In this document: piece by piece, positions 47,001-54,080 of the stretch
Layout: each line of letters begins with the position of its first letter
How positions within the stretch are numbered: position 1 is the stretch's first letter
Translations under genes and position numbers: made by a program
Source: Poriferisodalis sp965208555
Lineage (GTDB): Bacteria > Actinomycetota > Acidimicrobiia > Acidimicrobiales > Poriferisodalaceae
Direction: 5' to 3'
Assembly (NCBI RefSeq): GCF_965208555.1
Contig: NZ_OZ242342.1
Coordinates: 310,001-374,000 of the forward strand
DNA: 64,000 bases
The notes under the pieces: generated by a model
What the model was told of the DNA's origin: nothing
The model's database searches: none
Seen by the model: only the letters and a program-made list of their open reading frames with translations

Positions 47001-50000
47001 GACGCGTCGCTGCTCACGGCGGCCAGCGCCGAGCGGGTCAGCACGATCGTGTACTCCTCAGACTCGGTGCCGAAGCTCACCGTGACCGTCACGGTCACCT
47101 CGTCGAGCCCGCCCAGGTCCACCACGTCGCCGGTGACCGTGGCGCCGGCTTCGGCGGCTGCCACCGTCACCGTCGCCGCGGAGTACTCCTTGGTGTAGCT
47201 CACCGTCACCGACGTGGACCCCGACGGCACCGTCGCCGCGTAGCTGTAGTTCGCGGTGTCCGAAGCGCCGCGCGGGCGCACAAACCCCAGGTCGTCCACC
47301 CCCGACACCCCCAACGCCGTGAGCGCCGTGCGCCGCGGCATCACATAGGCGCGAACCGGCCCCGCAGAGCCACCGCCGAGGCTGTAACTGACCCACAAGG
47401 TCTCACCGTCCGACCAGATGTCCCAGGCATTGCCACCAATGCCTCCGATGTCCAGTTCGGGGTCGCGGGCGTGGGTGTCCTGCCGGTACGCATACACGAA
47501 GCCGTCGGCCTGGTCTGCGACCCATACCGTCGTGCCGTCGAGGTAGATGCCCCGCGGCAGGGCATTGTCCGCGTGCAGATCGATGTCCTCGCCGGCCAAT
47601 CGCTCCCCATCGGCGGCCGCGAACGCGTAGAGCCGCTTCGGGTTGTCTTCTCCGACCCACACGGTCGTACCGTCCGTCGCCACTCCTCCGGGACCGATAA
47701 GGAGGTCGTCTTTGCCCACGTCGAGAGTGCGGACGAGTGCACCAGTCTGCGAGTTCACGGCATGCACTGACAGGTCGATTGAGCCTTCCTCGTACAGCCA
47801 GAGCGTCGTGCCGTCGCAATCGAGATGATACACATTCTCGGGTGCGATGTCCGTGAGCACGATGTCCTTGCTCGAGTCTCGACTCAGGTCGGAGCGGTCG
47901 AACGCCCGAATTACGTTGGGCGATCCTGAGAGCCCCCACTCGAGAATCCAGAACGTGTCCGCAGTCGCGCAGACCCCGAAAGTCCGGTCGAGGCCTGCTT
48001 CTTCGGTCTCGATGTAGCGCGAAAGGTCACGATCGCCGGCGTCTTCCCACACAGATGCGTGGATGTCAATAATCTGATATCGGTCCCGCACGAAAACCAG
48101 ATAGGGGTCCGAGCCTGCAGGCGGATCAGCCGTTAGAGGAGATCGTACCTTTAGAAAAAGTTGCGTACCGCCGGACGGCAGCGCTCCTGGGTATCGGGTC
48201 AAGTCGAGCGGCGGCGTCGGTTGCCCGTACTGGAAGAGGCCCCTACTTTCGTGCCCTATTTGTTCCAGCGTCCACCCCACGAGCGACAGGGGGTCGGCGG
48301 GCACTGCGGTCACGGTCAGCGAGCGCAGGCCTTCAGGCAGCGCGAATGATTGCTTTCTGAGACGAGGGTCGAACGCGGACGTGTCGGCGCCTTCGATGCG
48401 GAACTCCTTGATCAGCCTGCTCGCCCGGGGCAGGTTGTAGGCGTAGAGCTTGTTGGTGCTGCCTCCCTGGGCGGATGAGGTCCACAGCCAGGTGCCGTCG
48501 GACCAGATCCCCAGCGGGGAGCGGGCGCCGTGGCCGACGAGCGTGTCGATGTCCTTGGACTCGTCCCGAGCGCCGGTGTCCAGCGTGTACGCGTAGACCT
48601 TGCCGTTATCTCGCCTGCTGGCCCACATGGTGGTCCCGTCAGACCAGATGCCGGTGGGTCCGCGGTGCCAGTCGAGCTGCCCGATGTCCTTGGATGCGTC
48701 TCTCGCGCCTGTCTCCAGCGTGTACGCGAAGATCGAGTTGCCGACTCCGTCTTCTAGGGCGTTTCCGGCGACCCAGATGGTCGTGCCGTCGGACCACAGC
48801 CCTGCGACGCCACTGGGAGCACTGTCCTCTGGTGCAAACTCCTTGGACTCGTCTCGCTCGCCGTCCTCGAGCGTGTAGGCGAATATGTGGGCGGCGGCAA
48901 ATGCGCCGTCAAGGCGAACCCGTCCCTGGCCGACCCACATCGTGGTCCCGTCCGACCAGATGCCGTCCGGTTTGGGATTCGACTCGTCCAGCAAGATGTC
49001 CTTGGTGTCGTCACGCGATCCCGTCGAGACCGTGTAGGCGACGATCTTTCCCTCTTCTTTGTCGGAGACCCACATGGTGGTGCCGTCGGACCACAGCCAG
49101 CCCTCGGGCAATCGGCTGTCGAATGTCAGGTCGTGGTCGGGGGCGCGGGCGTAGGGCACGATGGTGCGCCGGTCGACCTCGAGCCGGTAGATGCGAGAGC
49201 GGTCGCCGACCGACACGGTGACGGTGATGTCGGTGGTGCCCCGCGCCAGGGGGATCTCGTAGCTGCCTGGGACACCCTCGTCTGCTGTCGCGGGGGCGGC
49301 GTCGCCGTGCCGGTACGCGACCTCGACCGTGGCCGCTTCGTCGGCTGTGTCGGCGCGCAGCGTCATGGCGGCCGGCTCGGGCTCGCCCGCGCCGTAGGCG
49401 GGCACGTGGACGCGGTAGTCGAGCCGGATGGGGTCGAACCCGAAGGGGAAGTCGTCGCCGTCTCGCTCGGTGCCGGTGCCGGAGCCGGTGAGGGTGAGGC
49501 GGTCGAGCGCGGTGCTGGGCGGCATCTGGTAGCCGTACACGGCGCGGTCCTCGGCGTCGAGCACCCACATGATGCCGGCGGCGGGGTCGGCCCAGATGCC
49601 TGCCGCTCGGCTGTTGCCGGCGGCGGCGAGCCCGGTGAAGTCGAGATCTGTCCGGCGGGCGCCGCCGACGAGCTCGCGGGCACAGATCGCGTTGCCGCAC
49701 AGCACCCAGACGATCTCGCCGTCGGACCACAAGTCGGCACGCTCGCTCAACTCGGCGATGTCGATGTCGGCATCGAGTCGGCGGCGGCCGGTGGCGAGCT
49801 TGAACGCCGCCATCTTGTCGGTGCGGTCGTCGCCGATCCACATCGTGTCGCCGTCGGACCACAGCCCAACCGAATCCCGCACGAACTCGGGAGGCACTAT
49901 CAAGGGTGAAGTCGTATGAGGCAGAGTCTCAGCGGCCAGCCGGCGCTCGCCCGTGACGAGGTCGAACGCGTACACATAATCGCCAGAGTCAAAACCCGTC

Positions 50001-53000
50001 ACGAGGATCCTCATGGTGTCGCCGTCGGACCACAGGCCGGTCCCGAGACCGGGATCCGCGTCGCTGATGATGTCTGAGCCGGGGGTGCGGCGGCCGCTGG
50101 CCAAGTCCCACGCCCGCGCCGTGAGCTCGCGGGGGCCGCTGTCGAGGGTCCACAGCGTGACGCCGTCGGACCACAGCCAGCCCAGTTCGGCGTCGCCGGG
50201 GCCGCCCACGGGGTCGAGGTCGATGCGTCGCTGCAATGACCCCGCCCGGCTCGAGTCGGGGCGGTCGATCAGCACCGTGTAGATGCGCTCTGCCAGCTCG
50301 GGCGGATCAGCGGCGGCATCGGGGGTCGGGTCGGTGACCGTGATGGTGACGGTGTTGGGCTCGGTGCCCTTCGTGAGCGGCACCGTGACCGTGCAATCGG
50401 TCGTGCCGTCGGCGCACAGCGTCTGCGGGCTGGCGCCGGGCGCTGCCGCCGTGACGGTTACCGTCCAGTCCGCCTGCGCTGCCGTCGCCGACAGCGTGAC
50501 GGTGTCCTGCGCGGCCAGCACCAGGTATCCGAGGCGCCCCGGCTTGAGATGCTGCGGGTCGCCGTCGATCGACAGCGACGCCAACGACGGCCGCACCGGC
50601 CCCCGCGGCAGGTTGTAGGCAAAGACTCGCCCCTCTGGCGAGCTTGTGAGGCTGGCCGCGATCCACATCGTCTCGCCGTCAGACCAGATCTCGTTCGGAT
50701 CCTGGGCAATCCCGCTGATGTCCAACCCCGGCTTGCGTTCGCCCGTGACCAACGAGTACGCGTACACGTGTGCATCGCGGGGGTCCTCACGCTCGCGGTG
50801 GTCCGCGACCCACAGCGTGGTCCCGTCGGACCAGATGCCACGCGGGCGATCGTTGTCTGGGTCGAGCGTGATGTCGCGGTCAGGCGTACGCGAGCCGTCC
50901 GCGACATTGAAGGCGTACAGCGTGGTCCCGCCGGCTCCTGACCACAAGGTGAAGCCGTCAGTGAACAGGCCTCCCCAGTAGGCCGGATCCGCGAAGAACC
51001 CGCGGATCCGCTCGCCCGTCTCCGAATCGAAGACATGCACATGGGTGGCCTCAAAATTGTGTTCCTCCCACACCAAGATCGTGGTGTCGTAGCAGTCCAT
51101 GCCCAAGACGCTGGCTTCAGCAGTGATTTCGAAGTCCTTGCTCGGATCCCGAACGAGCTCGGGATACTCGTACGCCCGGATCGCGTGCCGCATGCCTGCC
51201 GGTGCAAACTCCAGGAGCCACAGCGTGTCGCCGGCTCTGCAGATGCCCGAGATGGCGCCGAGCCCTGCCTCGCCCACCAGGATGTCGCGGTGGGGGTTGC
51301 GGGCGCCGGGCAACGAGGGCGGCAGGCTGATCTCCACGGTGTAGGTGCGGGTGATGTGCCCGTCTTCGGGGGCGCCCTCGAAGCCGTCGGGTGAGGTGAC
51401 GGTGATCTCCACGGTGTTGAGCCCCGGTTCGAGCTGCACCTGGTGCCCAGCGGCGTCGAGGTCGGCGTCGGTTGTCGAGAACGTCGTGAGCCAGTCGGCG
51501 TACGCCTCCTCGGCTTCGATCGTGACCGTCTCGGCGGTCGCGGGCACGACGGTGCTGTAGCGGGTCGTGGCGGGCAGGAAACGGCCGATATCCGCTTCGA
51601 CGAGGTTGCCGCCGGCATCGCCGTAGGACACCTTCAGCGAGCCCAGCCGCGGCCCCGCCGGCATCCGATATGCGAGCAGCCTGGTGCCGACATGAGACTG
51701 GTTCGTCTTGAGAGGGCGGACGGAGACCCACATGGTGACGCCGTCAGACCACACCCCGAATGGCTGCTCGTCGCGATTGTCCGCCGAAGCGAACGTCGCG
51801 CCCTCCAGGGTGAGACTGAAGCTGTTTGCCGCTTCGTGCTGTCCGTCGGACAAGCGGTGTGCGATGACTGCTCGAGCGGTGCCGTCGACAACCCATGCGG
51901 TGTGCCCGTCTGACCACATCCCATGGCGATCATTGAGGTCTGCACTCCACCCCGTGTCCAGGTCGAACTCTTGTGTCTGTTGACGCTCGCCTCCCGCGAG
52001 CGCATACGCGAACACCTTTTGGTTGCTCGAATTTTGCTGGACGACCCACATGGTGGTGCCGTCGGACCAGATACCGCGAGGATTTATGTGGTCGGCGTGC
52101 AGGTCGAATTCCTTGGCCGTGTCGCGTTCGCCTCCGGCGAGCGCGTACGCGTACACCTTGGTGTCATCGGTGTCGACGACCCACATGGTGGTGCCGTCTG
52201 ACCAGATGCCCCAGGGGGCGCCGTTGCCGGCGGCGGTGATCGAGCACAGGCACAAGGCGTCGTTGCGGGCACCGCTGGCGAGGTCGTACGCGGCGACTCT
52301 CGCGGGGCGGCCCCCGTCGCGCAGGGCCACCCACACCGTGTCGCCGTCAGACCACACCCCGTGAGGACTGGAGCTGTAGTCGCCGGCGAGCGGGACGTGG
52401 CGGTAAACCAGCGGCGCCTCGGGCCCGGCCAGCTTCGCGACCACCACGGTGTAGCGGTGCTGCTCGGTGTTGCCCTCGTCGTCGGTCGACTCCAGGCGCA
52501 CCTCGATGTCGGTGGAGCCCTCGAGCAGCTCGACGCGGCGGCAGATCGGCGGCGGGGGCTCCGACACCTCCTCCGACACCGACTCGGACCCGCAGTCGCC
52601 GTCGGCCGCGGTGCCGCTCGGCTCGAACACGCCGTCAACGAGGCGGCCGATCTCGACGGTCATGGGGTCGTCGGCCGGCACCGCGGTCACCCACACGTAG
52701 CGCGCATCGGCGGTGGTGGTCGTGGTGTAGGCCGCCCGGTCGGGATGGAACAGCTCGTCGAGCACCAGCTCGTAGCCCAGCACCGGGTCGTGGAGCGCCA
52801 ACGACCTCAGCACGACGCCCTCGAGATGACCGTGCTCGAAATGGGAGCGGGCGACCCGCGGCTCGTCCTCGAGGCCTGCGATAACGGCCTCGATCGGGAA
52901 CGCCAGCGCGCGCCCGTCCGCGGTGCACACGGCGAACTGGGCGTCGCAGCCGTCGCCGGCGGGGAGCGTGAGGGTCATCGCGCCGTCGTGTGTCACCTCC

Positions 53001-53767
53001 AAGGTGAGATCCCACAGGTCGCTGCGACCATCGACACGCTTCGCGCGGGTGATCCGCGCCCCGTCCACCTCGAACGCCTCGTCGCGCATCGTGGTGTAGC
53101 TCACGTCGAGCGGTTCGCTGAACCGCACCCGCACGGTCGTCTGGCTGCCCGGGCCTCCATGCGCCGCCGGCACCAGCTCGAACAGCGCCGACAGCCCGGG
53201 GCCGTCGGGCTGCCCAGCCTCGTCGGGCTCGCCGGGCTCGCCGGCCTCGCCGTCATCGTCGGGCTCGTCGGCCTCGCCGTCATCGTCGGGCTCGTCGGCC
53301 TCGCCGTCTTCGTCGGGCTCTTCAGATTCTTGAGACTGCGCGGTCAACGGCGGGCGCGAGACCACCGCAGTGATCTCGTCGGTCCACGGGCCCGCAGAGA
53401 ACCGTCCCTGCTCGTCGCGCCAGCGGGCCCGCAGCATGATCTTGTAGGTGCCGCCCTCGTCGAGGCCGCTCAGCGTCAGCGAGGTCGCGTCACCCGGCAG
53501 CCACTCGTTGCCCCGCCGCTCTTCGTCGGGCTGCCAGTACGACAGATACTCCGCGTCCTGCGGGGCCCATCTCACCCGGTACTCGTGCGGCTCCTCGGCC
53601 GGCGGCACCCACGACACCGTCAGCTCGCCGGGCGCCTCGCTCGACACCTCCACCTCGCCGATCTCGTCCGCGCCGGGCCCCTGCGCGTCAGGATCGGCAC
53701 TGGCGGGGATCGGCCCCAGCACGCCCGCGACCAGCGCCAACGCCAGCGCCGCTAACGCGAGCCGCAC
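41030..53767 (-). CDS. 4,245-residue WSDG nine-propeller surface protein
   Basis: GTG 53767 begins a signal peptide (RLALAALALALVAGVLGPIP). Then come an FN3 domain (about 36-135, EYRVRWAPQDAEYLSYWQPD), an acidic tandem repeat (DDDGEADEP units, about 145-185), a SwmB-like Ig domain (about 195-320) and nine blocks of five WSDG-type blades (45 blades) separated by cadherin-like domains with many disulfide-type CTV/CEV pairs. A pre-peptidase-like domain (DRDLWRLDVPAGRTYRIEAV) and a choice-of-anchor-like C-terminal domain (QGFTTGSNAVDVHRIDRVEV) end it. Some blades are degenerate (GICRAGDTLWL, GIYLDGTTVWV), others nearly identical copies. No CWB2 or LPxTG. A G13 tract (coding strand) lies 18 bp before the start. 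It converges with 35648-40993, stop codons 36 bp apart. Likely a very long adhesin. Confidence 0.85.
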   Translation of the reverse strand: MRLALAALALALVAGVLGPIPASADPDAQGPGADEIGEVEVSSEAPGELTVSWVPPAEEPHEYRVRWAPQDAEYLSYWQPDEERRGNEWLPGDATSLTLSGLDEGGTYKIMLRARWRDEQGRFSAGPWTDEITAVVSRPPLTAQSQESEEPDEDGEADEPDDDGEADEPDDDGEAGEPGEPDEAGQPDGPGLSALFELVPAAHGGPGSQTTVRVRFSEPLDVSYTTMRDEAFEVDGARITRAKRVDGRSDLWDLTLEVTHDGAMTLTLPAGDGCDAQFAVCTADGRALAFPIEAVIAGLEDEPRVARSHFEHGHLEGVVLRSLALHDPVLGYELVLDELFHPDRAAYTTTTTADARYVWVTAVPADDPMTVEIGRLVDGVFEPSGTAADGDCGSESVSEEVSEPPPPICRRVELLEGSTDIEVRLESTDDEGNTEQHRYTVVVAKLAGPEAPLVYRHVPLAGDYSSSPHGVWSDGDTVWVALRDGGRPARVAAYDLASGARNDALCLCSITAAGNGAPWGIWSDGTTMWVVDTDDTKVYAYALAGGERDTAKEFDLHADHINPRGIWSDGTTMWVVQQNSSNQKVFAYALAGGERQQTQEFDLDTGWSADLNDRHGMWSDGHTAWVVDGTARAVIAHRLSDGQHEAANSFSLTLEGATFASADNRDEQPFGVWSDGVTMWVSVRPLKTNQSHVGTRLLAYRMPAGPRLGSLKVSYGDAGGNLVEADIGRFLPATTRYSTVVPATAETVTIEAEEAYADWLTTFSTTDADLDAAGHQVQLEPGLNTVEITVTSPDGFEGAPEDGHITRTYTVEISLPPSLPGARNPHRDILVGEAGLGAISGICRAGDTLWLLEFAPAGMRHAIRAYEYPELVRDPSKDFEITAEASVLGMDCYDTTILVWEEHNFEATHVHVFDSETGERIRGFFADPAYWGGLFTDGFTLWSGAGGTTLYAFNVADGSRTPDRDITLDPDNDRPRGIWSDGTTLWVADHREREDPRDAHVYAYSLVTGERKPGLDISGIAQDPNEIWSDGETMWIAASLTSSPEGRVFAYNLPRGPVRPSLASLSIDGDPQHLKPGRLGYLVLAAQDTVTLSATAAQADWTVTVTAAAPGASPQTLCADGTTDCTVTVPLTKGTEPNTVTITVTDPTPDAAADPPELAERIYTVLIDRPDSSRAGSLQRRIDLDPVGGPGDAELGWLWSDGVTLWTLDSGPRELTARAWDLASGRRTPGSDIISDADPGLGTGLWSDGDTMRILVTGFDSGDYVYAFDLVTGERRLAAETLPHTTSPLIVPPEFVRDSVGLWSDGDTMWIGDDRTDKMAAFKLATGRRRLDADIDIAELSERADLWSDGEIVWVLCGNAICARELVGGARRTDLDFTGLAAAGNSRAAGIWADPAAGIMWVLDAEDRAVYGYQMPPSTALDRLTLTGSGTGTERDGDDFPFGFDPIRLDYRVHVPAYGAGEPEPAAMTLRADTADEAATVEVAYRHGDAAPATADEGVPGSYEIPLARGTTDITVTVSVGDRSRIYRLEVDRRTIVPYARAPDHDLTFDSRLPEGWLWSDGTTMWVSDKEEGKIVAYTVSTGSRDDTKDILLDESNPKPDGIWSDGTTMWVGQGRVRLDGAFAAAHIFAYTLEDGERDESKEFAPEDSAPSGVAGLWSDGTTIWVAGNALEDGVGNSIFAYTLETGARDASKDIGQLDWHRGPTGIWSDGTTMWASRRDNGKVYAYTLDTGARDESKDIDTLVGHGARSPLGIWSDGTWLWTSSAQGGSTNKLYAYNLPRASRLIKEFRIEGADTSAFDPRLRKQSFALPEGLRSLTVTAVPADPLSLVGWTLEQIGHESRGLFQYGQPTPPLDLTRYPGALPSGGTQLFLKVRSPLTADPPAGSDPYLVFVRDRYQIIDIHASVWEDAGDRDLSRYIETEEAGLDRTFGVCATADTFWILEWGLSGSPNVIRAFDRSDLSRDSSKDIVLTDIAPENVYHLDCDGTTLWLYEEGSIDLSVHAVNSQTGALVRTLDVGKDDLLIGPGGVATDGTTVWVGEDNPKRLYAFAAADGERLAGEDIDLHADNALPRGIYLDGTTVWVADQADGFVYAYRQDTHARDPELDIGGIGGNAWDIWSDGETLWVSYSLGGGSAGPVRAYVMPRRTALTALGVSGVDDLGFVRPRGASDTANYSYAATVPSGSTSVTVSYTKEYSAATVTVAAAEAGATVTGDVVDLGGLDEVTVTVTVSFGTESEEYTIVLTRSALAAVSSDASLSALSVQDPDGGEVALGFAASQLSYRTRVTAEVTSVTLTAQPADGSASVEVAADPSATCTGTVAQTCEVAVAPGDNTVTVTVSASDGVAERRYTVVVHRTEALAAEPSRDIELEGAWASSLWSDGETLWVLDRGVTRIENGAIVDPALAGDAAARLHGYSLATGARDPDRDIAPVAPESDDPTAIWFDGDNLWVADVVDQVAYRYSWPDGDRRPTRNLGASTTGLWSNGSILWAAEALGDDLRASPLARPGRISNRDIRVQSSAGDPAIWGVWSDGETIWAADWANGALSAHSLADGSRRAALDFDVAAAGVTNPAALWSDGVTMWVSELQSRRLRAFAMPPSAALASLRLSGDGVDAPLAPRRPSQQVRVPASVASVTLHAQALWPDSAVEVRLGDVVQACDAAAGCALALENGKNTVTVTVTYSGTATPAGVGTRVFEIVVNRTDAGDSAELASLRVHGPDCRPEPDPADPDVSIGVFRAEQLAYSGTVHWCAETVTLTATVPDGSGAEVSVALNGDAVGTCDPAAGCELTLASGDNTVTVAVVSADGTVTRRYTVELYWAAPAAPTPWRDFDLDTAPISIWSDGETMWATGYGVDGHAHAYRLSTGERLADDDIEEDPNDNYGAATGLWGDRLGSIWLHFEALAAVRRYDVASSTLGSTAYRLPKSYWDLWSDGDVLWSGLRAWDLSTGERRADLDEAFADIDADPLLGVWSDGDTMWVAHYNDTRIYAYELASGARREDLEFDTLAERNNGHPRGLWSDGITMWVGDEGDQKVYAYAMPQIEPLLGSLSVAGLDLALEMGRFDYRTRVPPGAKRVTVEAAPFLPGGVVSVQISPPDADANPANGHQVNLSDLLKCGEDEQPDRCIEITATTEANNHRAAASRTYTVVVSRGSQNRSSSRAELARLRVFSAQTDDPADAETGDPLELSQAFAGRWLVRAPSGTDAVRIEAEARDPDAWMCIESGGERTCDEGAEEMEVALAADALVDEATVVVTSADGTTTATHRISVRRASDTPAAPNPAASIFARSAILIPDRDGWGIWSDGTTLWLANLRAQKVYAFARTDGSRRPGRDIDRDEDNDATSGIWSDGQTLWVADSIDNKLYAYALADGSRRSGRDIDLDNDNDDPEGVWSDGDTVWVVDSFLGKLFAYALADGSRRSGRDIDLDNDNKIAQGVWSDGDTVWVADSFLGKLFAYALADGSRRSGRDIELLPANGFPQGMWGDGATLYVMDAVGVLFAYNRHAMAARLRELKVSYADLRIGAEPGATIEADIDFLPHRLGYRYTVPARVETVTIAAAAAAADAEVARVTVAAGSGAARTIAGEPDGGEWRVPLAPGDNTITVAVTAGEHSLRYTVDVHRGHPGSQDPSRDVLLRAPISVFTGHSGVSGVWSDGDYWWAVDPGDLLLWAFEAETGVRSREHEIVLAPGEAFAQRGFGGTSSGDYDIRTAMWSGEWHGEQIVWVASFSTAVLAYELASGHPRPDLDLPVGFELGESAVVGLWSDGVIMWVAFEDQTIEAWDIASRTHLPERDITALAGVFDELAATDINSHALPGDIWSDGDVLWWVSNSLANGDIHVFAVSLVTGMRLRTMDFAVRAHRPTPKSSFATRGMWSDGVTMWMFDSRRGDESELLAVHMPAPRPKELTERAGDDFYGSYHRPDRPEKAVGVLRLGETGTGTLAAGDRDLWRLDVPAGRTYRIEAVFGNSPDTGTGGRLNVSFRRGGDDFLTGLSSIFDDNREDGRTFVHLAHSGATHYAAVAARDFRPDGKSNTYTGPYTVTVTDIGKTVAVVENLHVANTPKQGNKGVEQILTSTERRSTLTGHQPAYQAAQGFTTGSNAVDVHRIDRVEVQFHHANTTGSISLSINAASEGKPAQTATCTFETDKFAPGLYFGNQPHNDDSVIPKKHTFIASFGCFLNPGTEYFLVFGNLYDNKELEIATGDSGTAQWSPNGQGWTIADGIQIKSAGATSWRTSDDNVLRMRLWAESN
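43367..43800. repeat. 135-bp tandem blade repeats
   Basis: The sequence starting GATGTCGCGGCCCG recurs at 43367, 43502, 43637 and 43772, exactly 135 bp (45 codons, one WSDG blade) apart. The units beginning at 43367 and 43502 are almost identical, the last is more diverged. They form most of block 8 of the protein. Confidence 0.85.
53244..53323. repeat. 27-bp in-frame acidic repeat
   Basis: The unit GCCTCGCCGTCATCGTCGGG plus CTCGTCG occurs at 53244 and 53271 and, with changes, at 53298. It encodes the nine-residue acidic unit DDDGEADEP. Length can vary without breaking the frame. Confidence 0.85.
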
Positions 53768-53785
53768 GCCGACCCGTCCGGTGAA

Positions 53786-53798
53786 CCCCCCCCCCCCC
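53786..53798. repeat. C13 homopolymer upstream of 4,245-residue protein gene
   Basis: Thirteen C (G on the coding strand) end 18 bp before the GTG at 53767. The gene frame is open across the tract (encoding a Gly run) but no ATG or GTG lies upstream in that frame. Confidence 0.9.
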
Positions 53799-54080
53799 GC
53801 GATCGGGTGGGTCGGCCGTTCGTCACAGGATCGATCCGGCCCCGCACGCCGGCCCGCCGCCAGCGCACGCGCCGCTGCCGATGCGAGCGCCGCAGTCGAG
53901 GTCCCGAGGGGGCTCCAACTGTGCCGCTACAACACTGTCAACACTCACGGGCACAAGTGTGCCGCACTGCGATGACGCGCGAAACCCTTCATGCTGTGCC
54001 AAACGATGCCGGCGGATCCGGCGACGCCGAGATCAGCGGCTAGAGCTGTGTCCATGATCGTGTGAACCGACGCACCCGAT
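53799..54080. promoter_or_regulatory. Upstream region of the 4,245-residue protein gene
   Basis: No gene is seen. On the minus strand TTGACA (53936-53941) is the only good promoter hexamer, with no clear -10 at 17 bp. Beside it GGCACA-AG-TGTGCC (53950-53963) is a 6+6 inverted repeat, a possible operator. Confidence 0.35.

Noticed and set aside
41030..53767. LPxTG or other sortase anchor in the giant proteins
   Set aside because: I looked at the C-termini of all giant proteins and saw no LPxTG-hydrophobic-basic tail; only the CWB2 proteins have a recognisable wall-binding module.
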